A stretch of DNA of 64,000 bases, taken from contig NZ_PZZL01000003.1 of NCBI RefSeq assembly GCF_003046185.1, positions 490,946-554,945 on the forward strand, read 5' to 3'. Positions 1-8,165 of the stretch are shown here, piece after piece (positions within the stretch are counted from its first letter, which is position 1; every line of letters begins with the position of its first letter). The stretch is from Phreatobacter oligotrophus (GTDB lineage Bacteria; Pseudomonadota; Alphaproteobacteria; Rhizobiales; Phreatobacteraceae). A program made the position numbers and the translations under genes. The notes beneath the pieces were generated by a model. That model was given only the letters and a program-made list of their open reading frames with translations. It made no database searches and had not been told where the DNA came from.

Positions 1-57
1 TCTCACCATGAAACGCCCCGCTGCAACCGCGCCGGACGGGGGAGGGGTCGGGACGAC

Positions 58-86
58 AAAAGCCCGCGCCGGGCAGCGCGGGCCTT
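58..86 (-). terminator. Rho-independent terminator of cysE
   Basis: On the minus strand, downstream of the cysE stop, a perfect 8-bp stem (GCCCGCGC/GCGCGGGC, 62-83) with a 6-nt loop is followed by TTTT (58-61). Placement and orientation fit cysE. Confidence 0.8.
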
Positions 87-112
87 GCATCGGGGATGTC
101 TGAGGGGAGGCG

Positions 113-967
113 TCAGATCACGTAGTTGAAGCCGTCCACCGCCTCGCGGGCGAGGATCTGGTCCATGGAGCGCGAGGGCTCGGCGCAGCCCGCCGTGCCG
201 ACGGGCTTGGCCGGCACGCCGGCGACCGTCGTGTTCGGCGCGACAGGCTGGAGCACCACCGAACCGGCGGCGACGCGCGCGCAGCGGCCGATCTCGATAT
301 TGCCGAGGATCTTGGCGCCGGCGCCGATCAGCACGCCGCGGCGAATCTTCGGATGGCGGTCGCCCGCCTCCTTGCCGGTTCCGCCCAGCGTCACGCCCTG
401 GAGGATCGAGACGTCGTCCTCGATCACCGCCGTCTCGCCCACGACGAGGCCGGTGGCATGGTCGAGGAACACGCCCTTGCCCATGCGCACGGCCGGGTTG
501 ATGTCGGTCTGGAAGACCTCCGACGAGCGGCTCTGCAGGTAGAGCGCGAAGTCGCGGCGGCCCTGTCCGAGCAGCCAATGGGCGACGCGATGCGCCTGGA
601 TGGCGTGGTAGCCCTTGAAGAACAGCACCGGCTCGATCAGCCGGTCGGCGGCCGGGTCGCGGTCGATCACCGCGGCGGCGTCGGCGCGCATGGCCTCGGC
701 GATGGCCGGGGAGGCCTCCAGCGCTTCGGTGAAGGCGTCGTGCACCACATCCGCCGGCACGTCCGACGTGGCGAGGCGGGCGGCGACGCGGCGGGCCACC
801 GCATCCTCGAAGGACGAGGCGCGGCCGATGGTGCGCAGCACCAGCGTGGCGATCTCGGGATTCGCGGCAGCGCTCGCCTCGGCCTCGGTGCGCAGGCGGT
901 GCCAGGCGAGGTCGGCGGTGTCGGACGGCAGCGGGATGACGGTGCCGGTGGTCTGCGGCTTGGCCAT
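113..967 (-). CDS. cysE: Serine O-acetyltransferase CysE
   Basis: Cytoplasmic enzyme that acetylates L-serine with acetyl-CoA to give O-acetylserine, the first step of cysteine synthesis. The 284-residue protein has the helical N-terminal SATase domain, then left-handed hexapeptide repeats (DINPAVRMGKGVFLDHATG onward, GAGAKILGNIEIG) with the catalytic-type HPKIRRGVLIG segment. It ends in isoleucine (GFNYVI), the residue other SATases insert into cysteine synthase. I chose the ATG at 967 because GCGGAGGA lies about 9 nt upstream and family homology begins just after it; the frame stays open to 1144. It is the first gene downstream of rpoN, where hpf or ptsN is usual in this order. Confidence 0.95.
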   Translation of the reverse strand: MAKPQTTGTVIPLPSDTADLAWHRLRTEAEASAAANPEIATLVLRTIGRASSFEDAVARRVAARLATSDVPADVVHDAFTEALEASPAIAEAMRADAAAVIDRDPAADRLIEPVLFFKGYHAIQAHRVAHWLLGQGRRDFALYLQSRSSEVFQTDINPAVRMGKGVFLDHATGLVVGETAVIEDDVSILQGVTLGGTGKEAGDRHPKIRRGVLIGAGAKILGNIEIGRCARVAAGSVVLQPVAPNTTVAGVPAKPVGTAGCAEPSRSMDQILAREAVDGFNYVI

Positions 968-1156
968 GAGGGAAAAATCCTCCGCAGGATCAGCTTGGAG
1001 GGGGAATAAGACCTCCGTACGACGCCGATTCAAGTCAATTCGACGGGATAGAATGGTCGTCTGCGAACGCGGTGAACGACGGAATGACCTTTCCGTTCCC
1101 TGCCTTGTCGAGAGGTGATTGATCCTCGTGACAGCGGCGCGCATTGCACAGCGCGA

Positions 1157-1220
1157 GTGCGTCCTTCGAGGCTCGCCGCTGATGCTGACGCATCATGCGG
1201 CTCGCACCTCAGGATGAGGA
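1157..1220. repeat. Dispersed repeat family A, copy 1
   Basis: Starts GTGCGTCCTTCGAGGCTCGC and ends CGCACCTCAGGATGAGGA, with a longer, divergent middle than the other copies. An inverted partner lies at 1285-1329. Further inverted pairs are at 30424/30535 and 36875/36979. It lies in the cysE-rpoN gap. Confidence 0.85.
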
Positions 1221-1284
1221 TGGACGGAGATTTGCACGCAAAAGGGCGGCAGCCCAGTTCGATCCGCCCTGCAGGTCACCCCAT

Positions 1285-1329
1285 TCCTCATCCTGAGGTG
1301 CGAGCGGCAGCGAGCCTCGAAGGACGCAC
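1285..1329. repeat. Dispersed repeat family A, copy 2 (inverted)
   Basis: TCCTCATCCTGAGGTGCGAG followed by GGCAGCGAGCCTCGAAGGACGCAC, the reverse complement of the family A consensus. With copy 1 it forms a head-to-head pair in the rpoN-cysE gap. Confidence 0.85.
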
Positions 1330-1369
1330 TTCCTTGATGCAGCGACAGATGCGGACAGAGGCCAGCGCC

Positions 1370-2899
1370 TCACACCGCCATGGCCTGCTTCTCGCGCCGG
1401 CGCTGCACGGAGGAGGGAATGCGCAGGGCCTCGCGATACTTCGCCACCGTGCGGCGGGCGATGTCGATGCCGGCGTCCTTGAGCTTGTCCATGATCGCAT
1501 CGTCCGAGAGCACGTCGTCCGGCGTCTCGGCATCGATCATCTGCTTGATGCGGTAGCGCACGGCTTCCGCCGAATGGCTCTCGCCGCCCTCCGAGCTCGC
1601 GATCGACGAGGTGAAGAAGTACTTCATCTCGAAAATGCCGCGGCTGGTGGCGATCGACTTGTTCGAGGTGACGCGCGACACGGTCGATTCATGCATGCCG
1701 ATGGCGTCGGCGATGGTCTTGAGGTTCAAGGGCCTCAGATACTGCACGCCGAGGGCGAAGAAGGCGTCCTGCTGGCGGACGATCTCGGTGGCCACTTTCA
1801 GGATCGTGCGGGCGCGCTGGTCGAGGGCGCGGGCAAGCCAGGTCGCGGTCTGCAGCGCATCGGCGAGGAAGGCCTTCTCGCCGTCGCTCTTCGTCGTCTT
1901 CGACACCCGCGCGTAGTAGCTCTGGTTGACCAGCACCTTCGGCAGCGTCTCGCTGTTCAGCTCGACAATCCAGCCGCCATCCGGGCCGGCGCGCACCATC
2001 ACGTCCGGCACGAGCGGCTGCACCGGCGCAAAGCCGAATGCGAGGCCCGGCTTGGGGTTCAGGCGGCGGATCTCGGCGACCATGTCGGCGAGGTCCTCCT
2101 CGTCCACGGCGCAGAGCTTGCGGAGCTGGGCGTAGTCGCGCTTCGCCAGGAGGTCGAGATGGCCGACCAGCACCTGCATGGCCGGGTCGTAGCGATCCTT
2201 GTCGCGCAGCTGGATGGCGAGGCATTCGGCAAGGTTGCGGGCGGCAACGCCCGAGGGCTCGAAGCTCTGGATGACCTCCAGCACGCTGACGACATCCTCG
2301 ACCTCGGCGCCTAGCCGCTCGGCGACATCCTCGACCGTCACGGTGAGGTAGCCGGCATCGTCGATGGCATCGATCAGCATCTGCCCGATCAGCCGGTCGG
2401 CCGGCACCTCGACCGCCAGCGCCAGCTGGTTCGATAGATGGTCCTGCAGCGACAGGTCGGCCGAGACGAAGGCTTCGAGATTGTAGTCCTCGTTGTCACT
2501 GCCGCCTGAGCCGACATTGGCCCAGGACGAGGTCATCGGGTCGGAGGCCGCGTCCACGTGCTTGGCCTCGGGACCCTTGTCGTCCGGAAAGACATTTTCG
2601 AGTTCGGTGCCGAGCCGGTCCTCGATATCGGTCCGGCTGTTGCCCATGTCGTCGCCGAGCCAGTCGCCGGCCTGGGCATCGCCGCCATCGGCGATGGTGG
2701 GAGCCTCCGGCGCCTCGCCCTCGACCGAGGGCTCGGGCGCATCGGCACGCTCCAGGAGCGGATTCTTCTCCAGCTCCTGTTCGACATAGGCGACGAGATC
2801 GAGGTTCGACAGCTGCAGGAGCTTGATGGCCTGCATGAGCTGGGGCGTCATGACCAGGGACTGGCCGACGCGAAGCTCCAATCGTGCAGACAGGGCCAT
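1370..2899 (-). CDS. rpoN: RNA polymerase sigma-54 factor RpoN
   Basis: Sigma-54 directs RNA polymerase to -24/-12 promoters and needs an AAA+ enhancer-binding activator. The 509-residue protein shows the N-terminal glutamine/leucine-rich activator-interacting region (MTPQLMQAIKLLQLSNLDL, about 18-36), an acidic linker (about 55-130), the core-binding domain, and the C-terminal RpoN box ARRTVAKYRE (about 481-490) that reads the -24 element. Length is normal. It lies downstream of the lpt genes as usual, but a plus-strand gene (3095-3553) separates it from lptB and no hpf/ptsN follows. A good sigma-54 promoter lies at 57151-57166. Confidence 0.97.
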   Translation of the reverse strand: MALSARLELRVGQSLVMTPQLMQAIKLLQLSNLDLVAYVEQELEKNPLLERADAPEPSVEGEAPEAPTIADGGDAQAGDWLGDDMGNSRTDIEDRLGTELENVFPDDKGPEAKHVDAASDPMTSSWANVGSGGSDNEDYNLEAFVSADLSLQDHLSNQLALAVEVPADRLIGQMLIDAIDDAGYLTVTVEDVAERLGAEVEDVVSVLEVIQSFEPSGVAARNLAECLAIQLRDKDRYDPAMQVLVGHLDLLAKRDYAQLRKLCAVDEEDLADMVAEIRRLNPKPGLAFGFAPVQPLVPDVMVRAGPDGGWIVELNSETLPKVLVNQSYYARVSKTTKSDGEKAFLADALQTATWLARALDQRARTILKVATEIVRQQDAFFALGVQYLRPLNLKTIADAIGMHESTVSRVTSNKSIATSRGIFEMKYFFTSSIASSEGGESHSAEAVRYRIKQMIDAETPDDVLSDDAIMDKLKDAGIDIARRTVAKYREALRIPSSVQRRREKQAMAV

Positions 2900-3094
2900 C
2901 GGTATCCTTTTGCTTCACCCGGATTGGGCGCGATGGCCGATCATAGGGGGCGGCCGCCGCGTTTAGCAAGGTTCATGCCATGGTTGATGGCACGACACCG
3001 ATGACTGACGGGTTAAGAGCGGCGCGAGAACATCCTTGACGCCGGCGCCCGTTGAGTCACCTGTGACATGACGCAGCGGAAGAGGATGATCCTG

Positions 3095-3553
3095 ATGCGC
3101 CGATTTTGGCTGGCCGTCTCTGCCCTGTCCATCGCCCTCATGGGGGCCTTCCCAACGCTCGCCGCAGCCGCGCCGGCGGACGAAGCCAATGCCGTGGTGG
3201 ATGCCTGGGTGGCGCGCTACAGCGCCAATGATCGCGACGGCGTCGTCGCGCTCTATGCCCCCGATGCGATCCTCCTCGGCACCACCAGCCCCGTCATCTC
3301 CGAGGGGACGGAGCAGATCCGCACCTATTTCGATGAGCTTCCCGGCAGTGGCCGGTCCAACCGCATCACCGATCGCCGCACGCGCGTCCTGTCGCCCGAT
3401 GCGGTGCTGTCGACGGGCTTCTATGCCTTCGCCCGGGCCGCCGAGGGCAACGTGCCGCGCCCCTCGCGCTTTTCCATGCTGCTGGTGCGACGGGACGGCC
3501 GCTGGCTGATCCTGCATCACCACTCCTCGCCTTACTCGGCGGTGCGGCGCTAG
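3095..3553 (+). CDS. Secreted SgcJ/EcaC (SnoaL-like, DUF4440) family protein
   Basis: A 152-residue protein with a Sec signal peptide (MRRFWLAVSALSIALMGAF, then an Ala-rich cleavage region ending near APA) and a small alpha+beta-barrel domain of the SnoaL/DUF4440 type: VVDAWVARYSANDRDGVVAL, then YAPDAILLGTTSP and a late GRWLILHHHSSP strand. Members include steroid-isomerase-like enzymes and orphan binding proteins; no substrate can be inferred. I prefer the ATG at 3095, preceded by GGAAGAGGA, over the in-frame ATG at 3068, which lacks a Shine-Dalgarno. It is divergent from rpoN and ends 1 nt before the lptB stop, so it interrupts the usual lptB-rpoN adjacency. Confidence 0.8.
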   Translation: MRRFWLAVSALSIALMGAFPTLAAAAPADEANAVVDAWVARYSANDRDGVVALYAPDAILLGTTSPVISEGTEQIRTYFDELPGSGRSNRITDRRTRVLSPDAVLSTGFYAFARAAEGNVPRPSRFSMLLVRRDGRWLILHHHSSPYSAVRR

Positions 3554-3554
3554 G

Positions 3555-4445
3555 TCAGAGCCGGAATTCTTCGCCGAGATAGAGGCGGCGCACGTCCGGA
3601 TTGGCGACGATCTCGTCCGGCGTGCCTTCCATCAGCACCTGGCCGGAATGGATGATGTAGGCGCGGTCGATGAGGCCGAGCGTCTCACGGACATTGTGGT
3701 CGGTGATGAGCACGCCGATGCCGCGCTCCTTCAGGTGCCGGACCAGGTTCTGGATGTCGCCGACTGCGATCGGGTCGATGCCGGCGAAGGGCTCGTCGAG
3801 CAGCATGAAGGAGGGCCGCGTCGCCAGCGCGCGGGCGATTTCGAGACGCCGGCGCTCGCCGCCCGACAGGGCGATGGCCGGGCTCTTGCGCAGCCGGGTG
3901 ATGGTGAACTCCTCGAGCAGCTCGTCGAGGTCTCGCTCGCGCTTGGCCTTGTCCTTCTCGGTCACCTCGAGGACGGCGCGGATATTGTCCTCGACATTGA
4001 GGCCGCGGAAGATCGAGGCCTCCTGCGGCAGGTAGCCGATGCCGAGGCGGGCGCGGCGATACATGGGCAGCGCGGTGATGTCGTGGCCGTCGAGCTCGAT
4101 ATGGCCCTTGTCGGCCTCGACCAGGCCCGTGATCATGTAGAAGACGGTGGTCTTGCCAGCCCCGTTGGGGCCGAGCAGGCCGACGGCCTCGCCGCGCCGC
4201 AGGTCGAGGCTGACGCCGCGCACGACGGCGCGGCCCTTGTAGCTCTTCCACACGCCATGGACCGACAGCACGCCCTGGCCGGAGCGTGGCTCTTCCTGTT
4301 CACGCGGCAGCGGGGCGGGCGGCGGCTGGTCGAGCTCGGCGACCTGCGCCGCCATTTCCTTCACCAGCCAGTCCCCGTCGACGGGCTCCGGCGCCGGAGC
4401 CGGCTTGCGGCCCATCAGGCCGGTGACGCGATCGAGGACGGACAC
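3555..4445 (-). CDS. lptB: LPS export ABC transporter ATP-binding protein LptB
   Basis: Cytoplasmic ATPase of the LptB2FG complex that extracts lipopolysaccharide from the inner membrane and pushes it along the Lpt bridge. The protein has 296 residues: a proline-rich N-terminal extension of about 55, then a full nucleotide-binding domain with Walker A GPNGAGKT (about 92-99), signature LSGGERRR (about 193), Walker B FMLLDEP (about 213) and a H-loop in ITDHNVRE. The extension is longer than in E. coli LptB. lptA lies 12 nt upstream and lptC overlaps lptA, so the three form one transcription unit. Confidence 0.95.
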   Translation of the reverse strand: MSVLDRVTGLMGRKPAPAPEPVDGDWLVKEMAAQVAELDQPPPAPLPREQEEPRSGQGVLSVHGVWKSYKGRAVVRGVSLDLRRGEAVGLLGPNGAGKTTVFYMITGLVEADKGHIELDGHDITALPMYRRARLGIGYLPQEASIFRGLNVEDNIRAVLEVTEKDKAKRERDLDELLEEFTITRLRKSPAIALSGGERRRLEIARALATRPSFMLLDEPFAGIDPIAVGDIQNLVRHLKERGIGVLITDHNVRETLGLIDRAYIIHSGQVLMEGTPDEIVANPDVRRLYLGEEFRL

Positions 4446-4457
4446 GAGGCGGGGGCC

Positions 4458-5132
4458 TCAGCCGCGCGAGCCGCGGACTTGCGGCCGGCTGGGCGCGCAA
4501 TCCGGATTGTTGGCGCCGCCGCCCGGCGCGCCGCCACCGCCACCCTGCAGGATGCCGGAGACACGTCCGCCCGAGGGAGCCGCATCCAGGCGGACGCGGT
4601 TGGCGGTGAGATCGGCATGCAGGCGGGCGCCGCGCAGCACGTTCTCGCACTGGGTCAGCGTGACATTGCCCTCCATGATCGCCTCGTTGCGGCGGGCGTC
4701 GAAGGAGCCGCGCTCGGCGGTCGCCGTCTGGTTCTTGGAGCGCACCACGACGCCGCCCTGCATCTCGAAGCGGCGGACGTTCTGCGTCGGGGTATTGCCG
4801 CCGGGGGCCGCCTGGCCCTGGCGCGGCGTGGTGGTCGCGGCGCGGCCGGCAGCCGAATTGTCCTCGTAGAAGATGACGAGGCGAGCGGTCTGCAGCGTCG
4901 ACTCACCCTGCTGGATGCGGACATTGCCGGAGAGGACGGCGCGCTTCTCGTTGTCGAAGACCTCGGCCCGGTCGGCCTCGAAATTGATCGGCTCGCTGCG
5001 GTTCTGGGTGAAGCCCACGAAGGGGCTGCCCGCCTGCTGGGCGAGGGCCGGCGAGGCGAGTCCGAGGGCCAGGACGGCTGCCGCCGAGGCGCGCCGCAGG
5101 ACGGAAACCGGGGCGGTGCAAGCCGGCATCAT
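4458..5132 (-). CDS. lptA: LPS transport periplasmic protein LptA (OstA-like)
   Basis: Periplasmic bridge protein that carries LPS between LptC and LptD. It has 224 residues with a signal peptide (RASAAAVLALGLASPALAQ) and an OstA/LptA beta-jellyroll domain (INFEADRAEVFDNEKRAVLS, then VRIQQGESTLQTARLVIFYE). The C-terminus is rich in Gly/Pro/Asn and looks unstructured. Its start overlaps the lptC stop by 4 nt, indicating translational coupling. lptB follows after 12 nt. Confidence 0.93.
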   Translation of the reverse strand: MMPACTAPVSVLRRASAAAVLALGLASPALAQQAGSPFVGFTQNRSEPINFEADRAEVFDNEKRAVLSGNVRIQQGESTLQTARLVIFYEDNSAAGRAATTTPRQGQAAPGGNTPTQNVRRFEMQGGVVVRSKNQTATAERGSFDARRNEAIMEGNVTLTQCENVLRGARLHADLTANRVRLDAAPSGGRVSGILQGGGGGAPGGGANNPDCAPSRPQVRGSRG

Positions 5133-5878
5133 GGGGAAGCTCCGGGGCGACCACGCGGCGGCGAGGGCTGCGACAGGTCGGTAATGGTGGGGTCGGGCGG
5201 TTCGGGCATGAAGTTACCACGCACCCTGCCTTCAAGCACGATCACCTTGCCATTGTCACTAACCTGCATGCGGTCGGAGAACAGTTCGCCGCGCGGGGAC
5301 GCCAGCTGCACCGGCCCATTCGACATGATGGTACCGGCGCGGGTGTCGACGAGGGCATGGCCGAGCGTGCCGCGCTGGCCGTCGGTGGTCGTCACCGTGA
5401 CATTGTCGTTGAGTTCGACCTTGCCCGTCTTGGTGTCGAGGAGGCCGGCGGAGGAGACGACACGCGCCGTGCCGCCGCCCTCGAGCTGCATTTCCGCATC
5501 GATGGCGGAGAGCGCCACGAGGTTCGCCTGGGTCACGTCATGTTCCGCCTTGGTGGCGGCGACGCGGTAGAAGCGGTTGTCGTCGGTGTAGCCGGTGAGG
5601 CGGGGCGCCTCCATCGTCACCTTCGAGCCCGAGAGCGAGATGGCGCCGATGGAGATGGGCAGGTTCAGCGCCTTCAGCGGGTCCCACCAGGAGACGAAGA
5701 CCACGCCGGAAAAGATCAGCACGGCAAGGCCCGGCACCAGCACGCGCAGGCGGCGCACGCGCTTCGAGTGCCGGTAGGCGGCCCGGAACGCGGCCTCGCG
5801 ATCGACGCGGTCGGAGAAGCCGCTGCGGTCGCTGCCGCCGGCCGTCCCGCCAAAATCCTCGATCCGCTTCGCAGCCAT
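5129..5878 (-). CDS. lptC: LPS export ABC transporter periplasmic protein LptC
   Basis: Single-pass inner-membrane protein with a periplasmic jellyroll; it takes LPS from LptFG and passes it to LptA. From the ATG at 5878 it has 249 residues: a basic cytoplasmic N-terminus (HSKRVRRLRV), one membrane segment (VLVPGLAVLIFSGVVFVSWW) and the LptC beta domain (VTMEAPRLTGYTDDNRFYRV). An in-frame GTG at 5896 is an alternative start six codons upstream. It is first in lptC-lptA-lptB and overlaps lptA by 4 nt. Confidence 0.93.
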   Translation of the reverse strand: MAAKRIEDFGGTAGGSDRSGFSDRVDREAAFRAAYRHSKRVRRLRVLVPGLAVLIFSGVVFVSWWDPLKALNLPISIGAISLSGSKVTMEAPRLTGYTDDNRFYRVAATKAEHDVTQANLVALSAIDAEMQLEGGGTARVVSSAGLLDTKTGKVELNDNVTVTTTDGQRGTLGHALVDTRAGTIMSNGPVQLASPRGELFSDRMQVSDNGKVIVLEGRVRGNFMPEPPDPTITDLSQPSPPRGRPGASP

Positions 5879-5994
5879 GCCCTGTCCACGCCTCACCCAT
5901 GCCGGCAGTGCCGGCCTCAGGGCGTCAGACCACCATTCTATGGCCCGACCATGGCCAAGGCAAAGCGGCCATCGGGCGGGATCGTCTCAGACGC

Positions 5995-6612
5995 TTACGA
6001 ATGCGCGAAGATGTCGGTTTCCGGCCACCCCGCCAGATCGAGCTCGGCGCGGGTGGGCAGGAAGGCGAAGCAGGCTTCGGCGAGATGCGTGCGGTTCTCG
6101 CGCGCGAGCATGGCGTCGAGCCTGTCCTTCAGCGCGTGCAGATGCAGCACGTCCGAGGCGGCATAGTCGAGCTGCGCCGGGGTCAGCGTCTCGGCCGCCC
6201 AGTCCGAGCTCTGCTGCACCTTGGACATGTCGATGCCAAGGAGCTCGCGCGACAGGTCCTTGAGGCCGTGGCGGTCGGTATAGGTGCGCACCAGCTTCGA
6301 GGCGATCTTGGTGCAGTAGATCGGCGAGGTGACCACGCCGAAGGCATGCTTCAGCACCGCCACGTCGAAACGGGCGAAATGGAACAGCTTGATCACCTTG
6401 GGGTCGGTCAGCAGCGCGCAGAGGTTCGGCGGCGCCGGCTGGCCGGGCCGGATCTGCACGACGTCGGCCGACCCGTCGCCCGGCGAGAGCTGCACGACGC
6501 AGAGGCGGTCGCGGTGCGGAATGAGGCCGAGGGTCTCGGTGTCGATGGCGACGATGCCGGTGCGGTAGTGGCTGAGGTCGGGCAGGTCGCCGACATGCGA
6601 GCGGATGGTCAT
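5995..6612 (-). CDS. rnd: Ribonuclease D (short form)
   Basis: DEDDy-type 3'-5' exoribonuclease; family members trim tRNA 3' ends and other stable RNAs. The 205-residue protein has the complete exonuclease core: Exo I IDTET (D24, E26), Exo II FHFARFD (D83) and Exo III YAASD (Y150, D154). It lacks the HRDC domains of E. coli RNase D, which is normal for the short alphaproteobacterial form. The ATG at 6612 is three codons inside a possible GTG at 6621. It is divergent from the DUF2948 gene. Confidence 0.93.
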   Translation of the reverse strand: MTIRSHVGDLPDLSHYRTGIVAIDTETLGLIPHRDRLCVVQLSPGDGSADVVQIRPGQPAPPNLCALLTDPKVIKLFHFARFDVAVLKHAFGVVTSPIYCTKIASKLVRTYTDRHGLKDLSRELLGIDMSKVQQSSDWAAETLTPAQLDYAASDVLHLHALKDRLDAMLARENRTHLAEACFAFLPTRAELDLAGWPETDIFAHS

Positions 6613-6709
6613 GGGTGGCACCGGGTGCGCGAAGGAGACGAAGGCCGCGCCGCTGGCGTGGACGCGGGGCCATGTCAGGTCCTATAGGGCGACGGGCCCG
6701 AGAAATCCA

Positions 6710-7141
6710 ATGACCGCCACGCCGCTCAAGCTCTACGCCTTCGATGCCGAGGATCTTGCCGTGCTCTCGGCGCACCTGCAGGACGCGGTGGTGACCGCTT
6801 CCGAGATGGCTTTCCTCGCCCGCGAGCGCCGCTTCGCCCTGGTCTGCAACCGTTTTGACTGGACCGCCGCCCTCGACGGCCAGCCGCAGCGCCGGCGGGC
6901 CGGCCTGCGCCTCGAACGGGTGACGGCGGTCAAGGCGCGCGGCGTGCCGAAGGGCGAGGACAAGCCGCTGGCGCTGCTCGCCATCAACTATGCGCCGGAG
7001 GGGCCGGACACGCCGGCCGGCACGGTGGAGCTGGTCTTCGCCGGTGACGCGGCCCTGCGCCTCACCGTCGAGTGCATCGAGGCGGCGATGGACGATCTCG
7101 GGCCGGTCTGGACCGCCGAGGCCATGCCGCGGCACGACTGA
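6710..7141 (+). CDS. DUF2948 family protein
   Basis: A 143-residue cytoplasmic protein with no signal peptide or membrane segment, matching the alphaproteobacterial DUF2948 family: LYAFDAEDLAVLSAHLQDAV near the start, FALVCNRFDWTA in the middle and a conserved LECIEAAMDDLGPVW-like end (here TVECIEAAMDDLGPVW). Function is unknown. In relatives this gene often sits near murA and hisD; here murA is 54 kb away. The start is the ATG giving MTATPLKLYAF. It converges on the LysR gene, 4 nt between stops. Confidence 0.88.
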   Translation: MTATPLKLYAFDAEDLAVLSAHLQDAVVTASEMAFLARERRFALVCNRFDWTAALDGQPQRRRAGLRLERVTAVKARGVPKGEDKPLALLAINYAPEGPDTPAGTVELVFAGDAALRLTVECIEAAMDDLGPVWTAEAMPRHD

Positions 7142-7145
7142 CGGC

Positions 7146-8027
7146 TCAGCGCTCCGCCGCAACCTCCGCGGCAATCGTCGCCACCGCCTCGGGCGTCGCC
7201 GCCTCCGGGGTCATGCGCCAGGAGGCGAAGAAGTCGAGTTCCGGGAGCACCACCGTCGTCTCAAGCCGTCGCAGCCGGCCGCTCGCCAGCTCCAGCCGCG
7301 CGATCGCTTCCGGCACGGCGGCGATCCCCAGCCCGTCCTCCGCCATGCGCAGGATCGTCGCCATGGAGGAGGAGGCGTGGATGCGCACCGGCGGCAGGCC
7401 GGGCGCCGAGAACATCTCGCGCAGCACCAGATAGGGCTTGGTGTTGCGCGAGAAGGTCATGATCGGGTGGGTGGCGAGCGTCGCGAGGTCCACCGGCTGT
7501 GGCAGGGCGAGGCCGGGCCCGGCGAGGAAGGCGAGCTTGTAGGTGGAGAGCGGCAGGTTCTTCAGCTGCGCCGCGGCAAAGGCCCCGAGGGCGAAGACGA
7601 GGTCGAGCTCCTGCGCCACCAGCCGGTCGCGCAGGTTCGGCGTGATATCGACCTCGATCTCCAGCACCAGGCCCGGATAGGCCTTGGCCATGCGCTCGAC
7701 GAAGCGCGGCAGCCAGGTGTGGACGATGGTCTCGGCGACGCCGAGGCGCAGCGTGCCGCGGATGGCGCTGCGGTCGGCCACGGCGTGGAGCATCTCGGCC
7801 CGCAGCTTCAGCAGCCGCTCGGCATAATCGAGAACGCGCCGGCCGGCATCGGTCGGCACCACCTGCCGCTTCTCGCGCACCAGCAGCCGCTGGCCGACTT
7901 CGGCCTCGAGCTGGGCGATGCGCTGCGACACCGCCGGCTGCGTGGTGTTCAGCCGTGCCGCGGCCCGGTGGAAGCTCTGGAGCGTCGCCACCCAGACCAG
8001 CGTCTCCAGCGCCTTGAAGTCCACCAT
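7146..8027 (-). CDS. LysR family transcriptional regulator
   Basis: A 293-residue regulator with an N-terminal winged HTH (MVDFKALETLVWVATLQSFH, AAARLNTTQPAVSQRIAQLE) and a C-terminal periplasmic-binding-like effector domain. The frame stays open far upstream, but family homology fixes the ATG at 8027. It is transcribed away from the hydro-lyase/cupin/TRAP operon at 8166, the classic arrangement for a LysR protein that controls its divergent neighbour. Two dyads lie in the 138-bp gap, one containing a T-N11-A motif. The effector is probably the TRAP substrate or a metabolite of it (inference). Confidence 0.93.
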   Translation of the reverse strand: MVDFKALETLVWVATLQSFHRAAARLNTTQPAVSQRIAQLEAEVGQRLLVREKRQVVPTDAGRRVLDYAERLLKLRAEMLHAVADRSAIRGTLRLGVAETIVHTWLPRFVERMAKAYPGLVLEIEVDITPNLRDRLVAQELDLVFALGAFAAAQLKNLPLSTYKLAFLAGPGLALPQPVDLATLATHPIMTFSRNTKPYLVLREMFSAPGLPPVRIHASSSMATILRMAEDGLGIAAVPEAIARLELASGRLRRLETTVVLPELDFFASWRMTPEAATPEAVATIAAEVAAER

Positions 8028-8040
8028 CAACCGGCGCTCC

Positions 8041-8083
8041 GATAAATCCACCTTATCAAAAGCGATCCAAACTTCGGATTGGA
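8041..8083. promoter_or_regulatory. Putative LysR operator region
   Basis: Between the divergent LysR and hydro-lyase genes lie two dyads: GATAA-N7-TTATC (8041-8057) and TCCAA-N8-TTGGA (8066-8083). The second contains TCCAAACTTCGGA, a T-N11-A LysR-box. Seen in sequence; regulator assignment is inference. Confidence 0.5.
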
Positions 8084-8165
8084 CCCAATGCAAGGGGAAT
8101 GATCGACTACCAGCCCAAGGAAGCGTGGGACCCTGTTCTGTCGAGGGGCTTCCTTGGGGGACACC

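Noticed and set aside
8..103. Short plus-strand frame from ATG at 8
   Set aside because: It runs through the cysE terminator hairpin, has no ribosome site and no recognisable sequence.
3..578. Long arginine-rich minus-strand frame across cysE
   Set aside because: Composition (Arg/Pro/Gly) is that of an out-of-frame read of GC-rich DNA; cysE explains the region.
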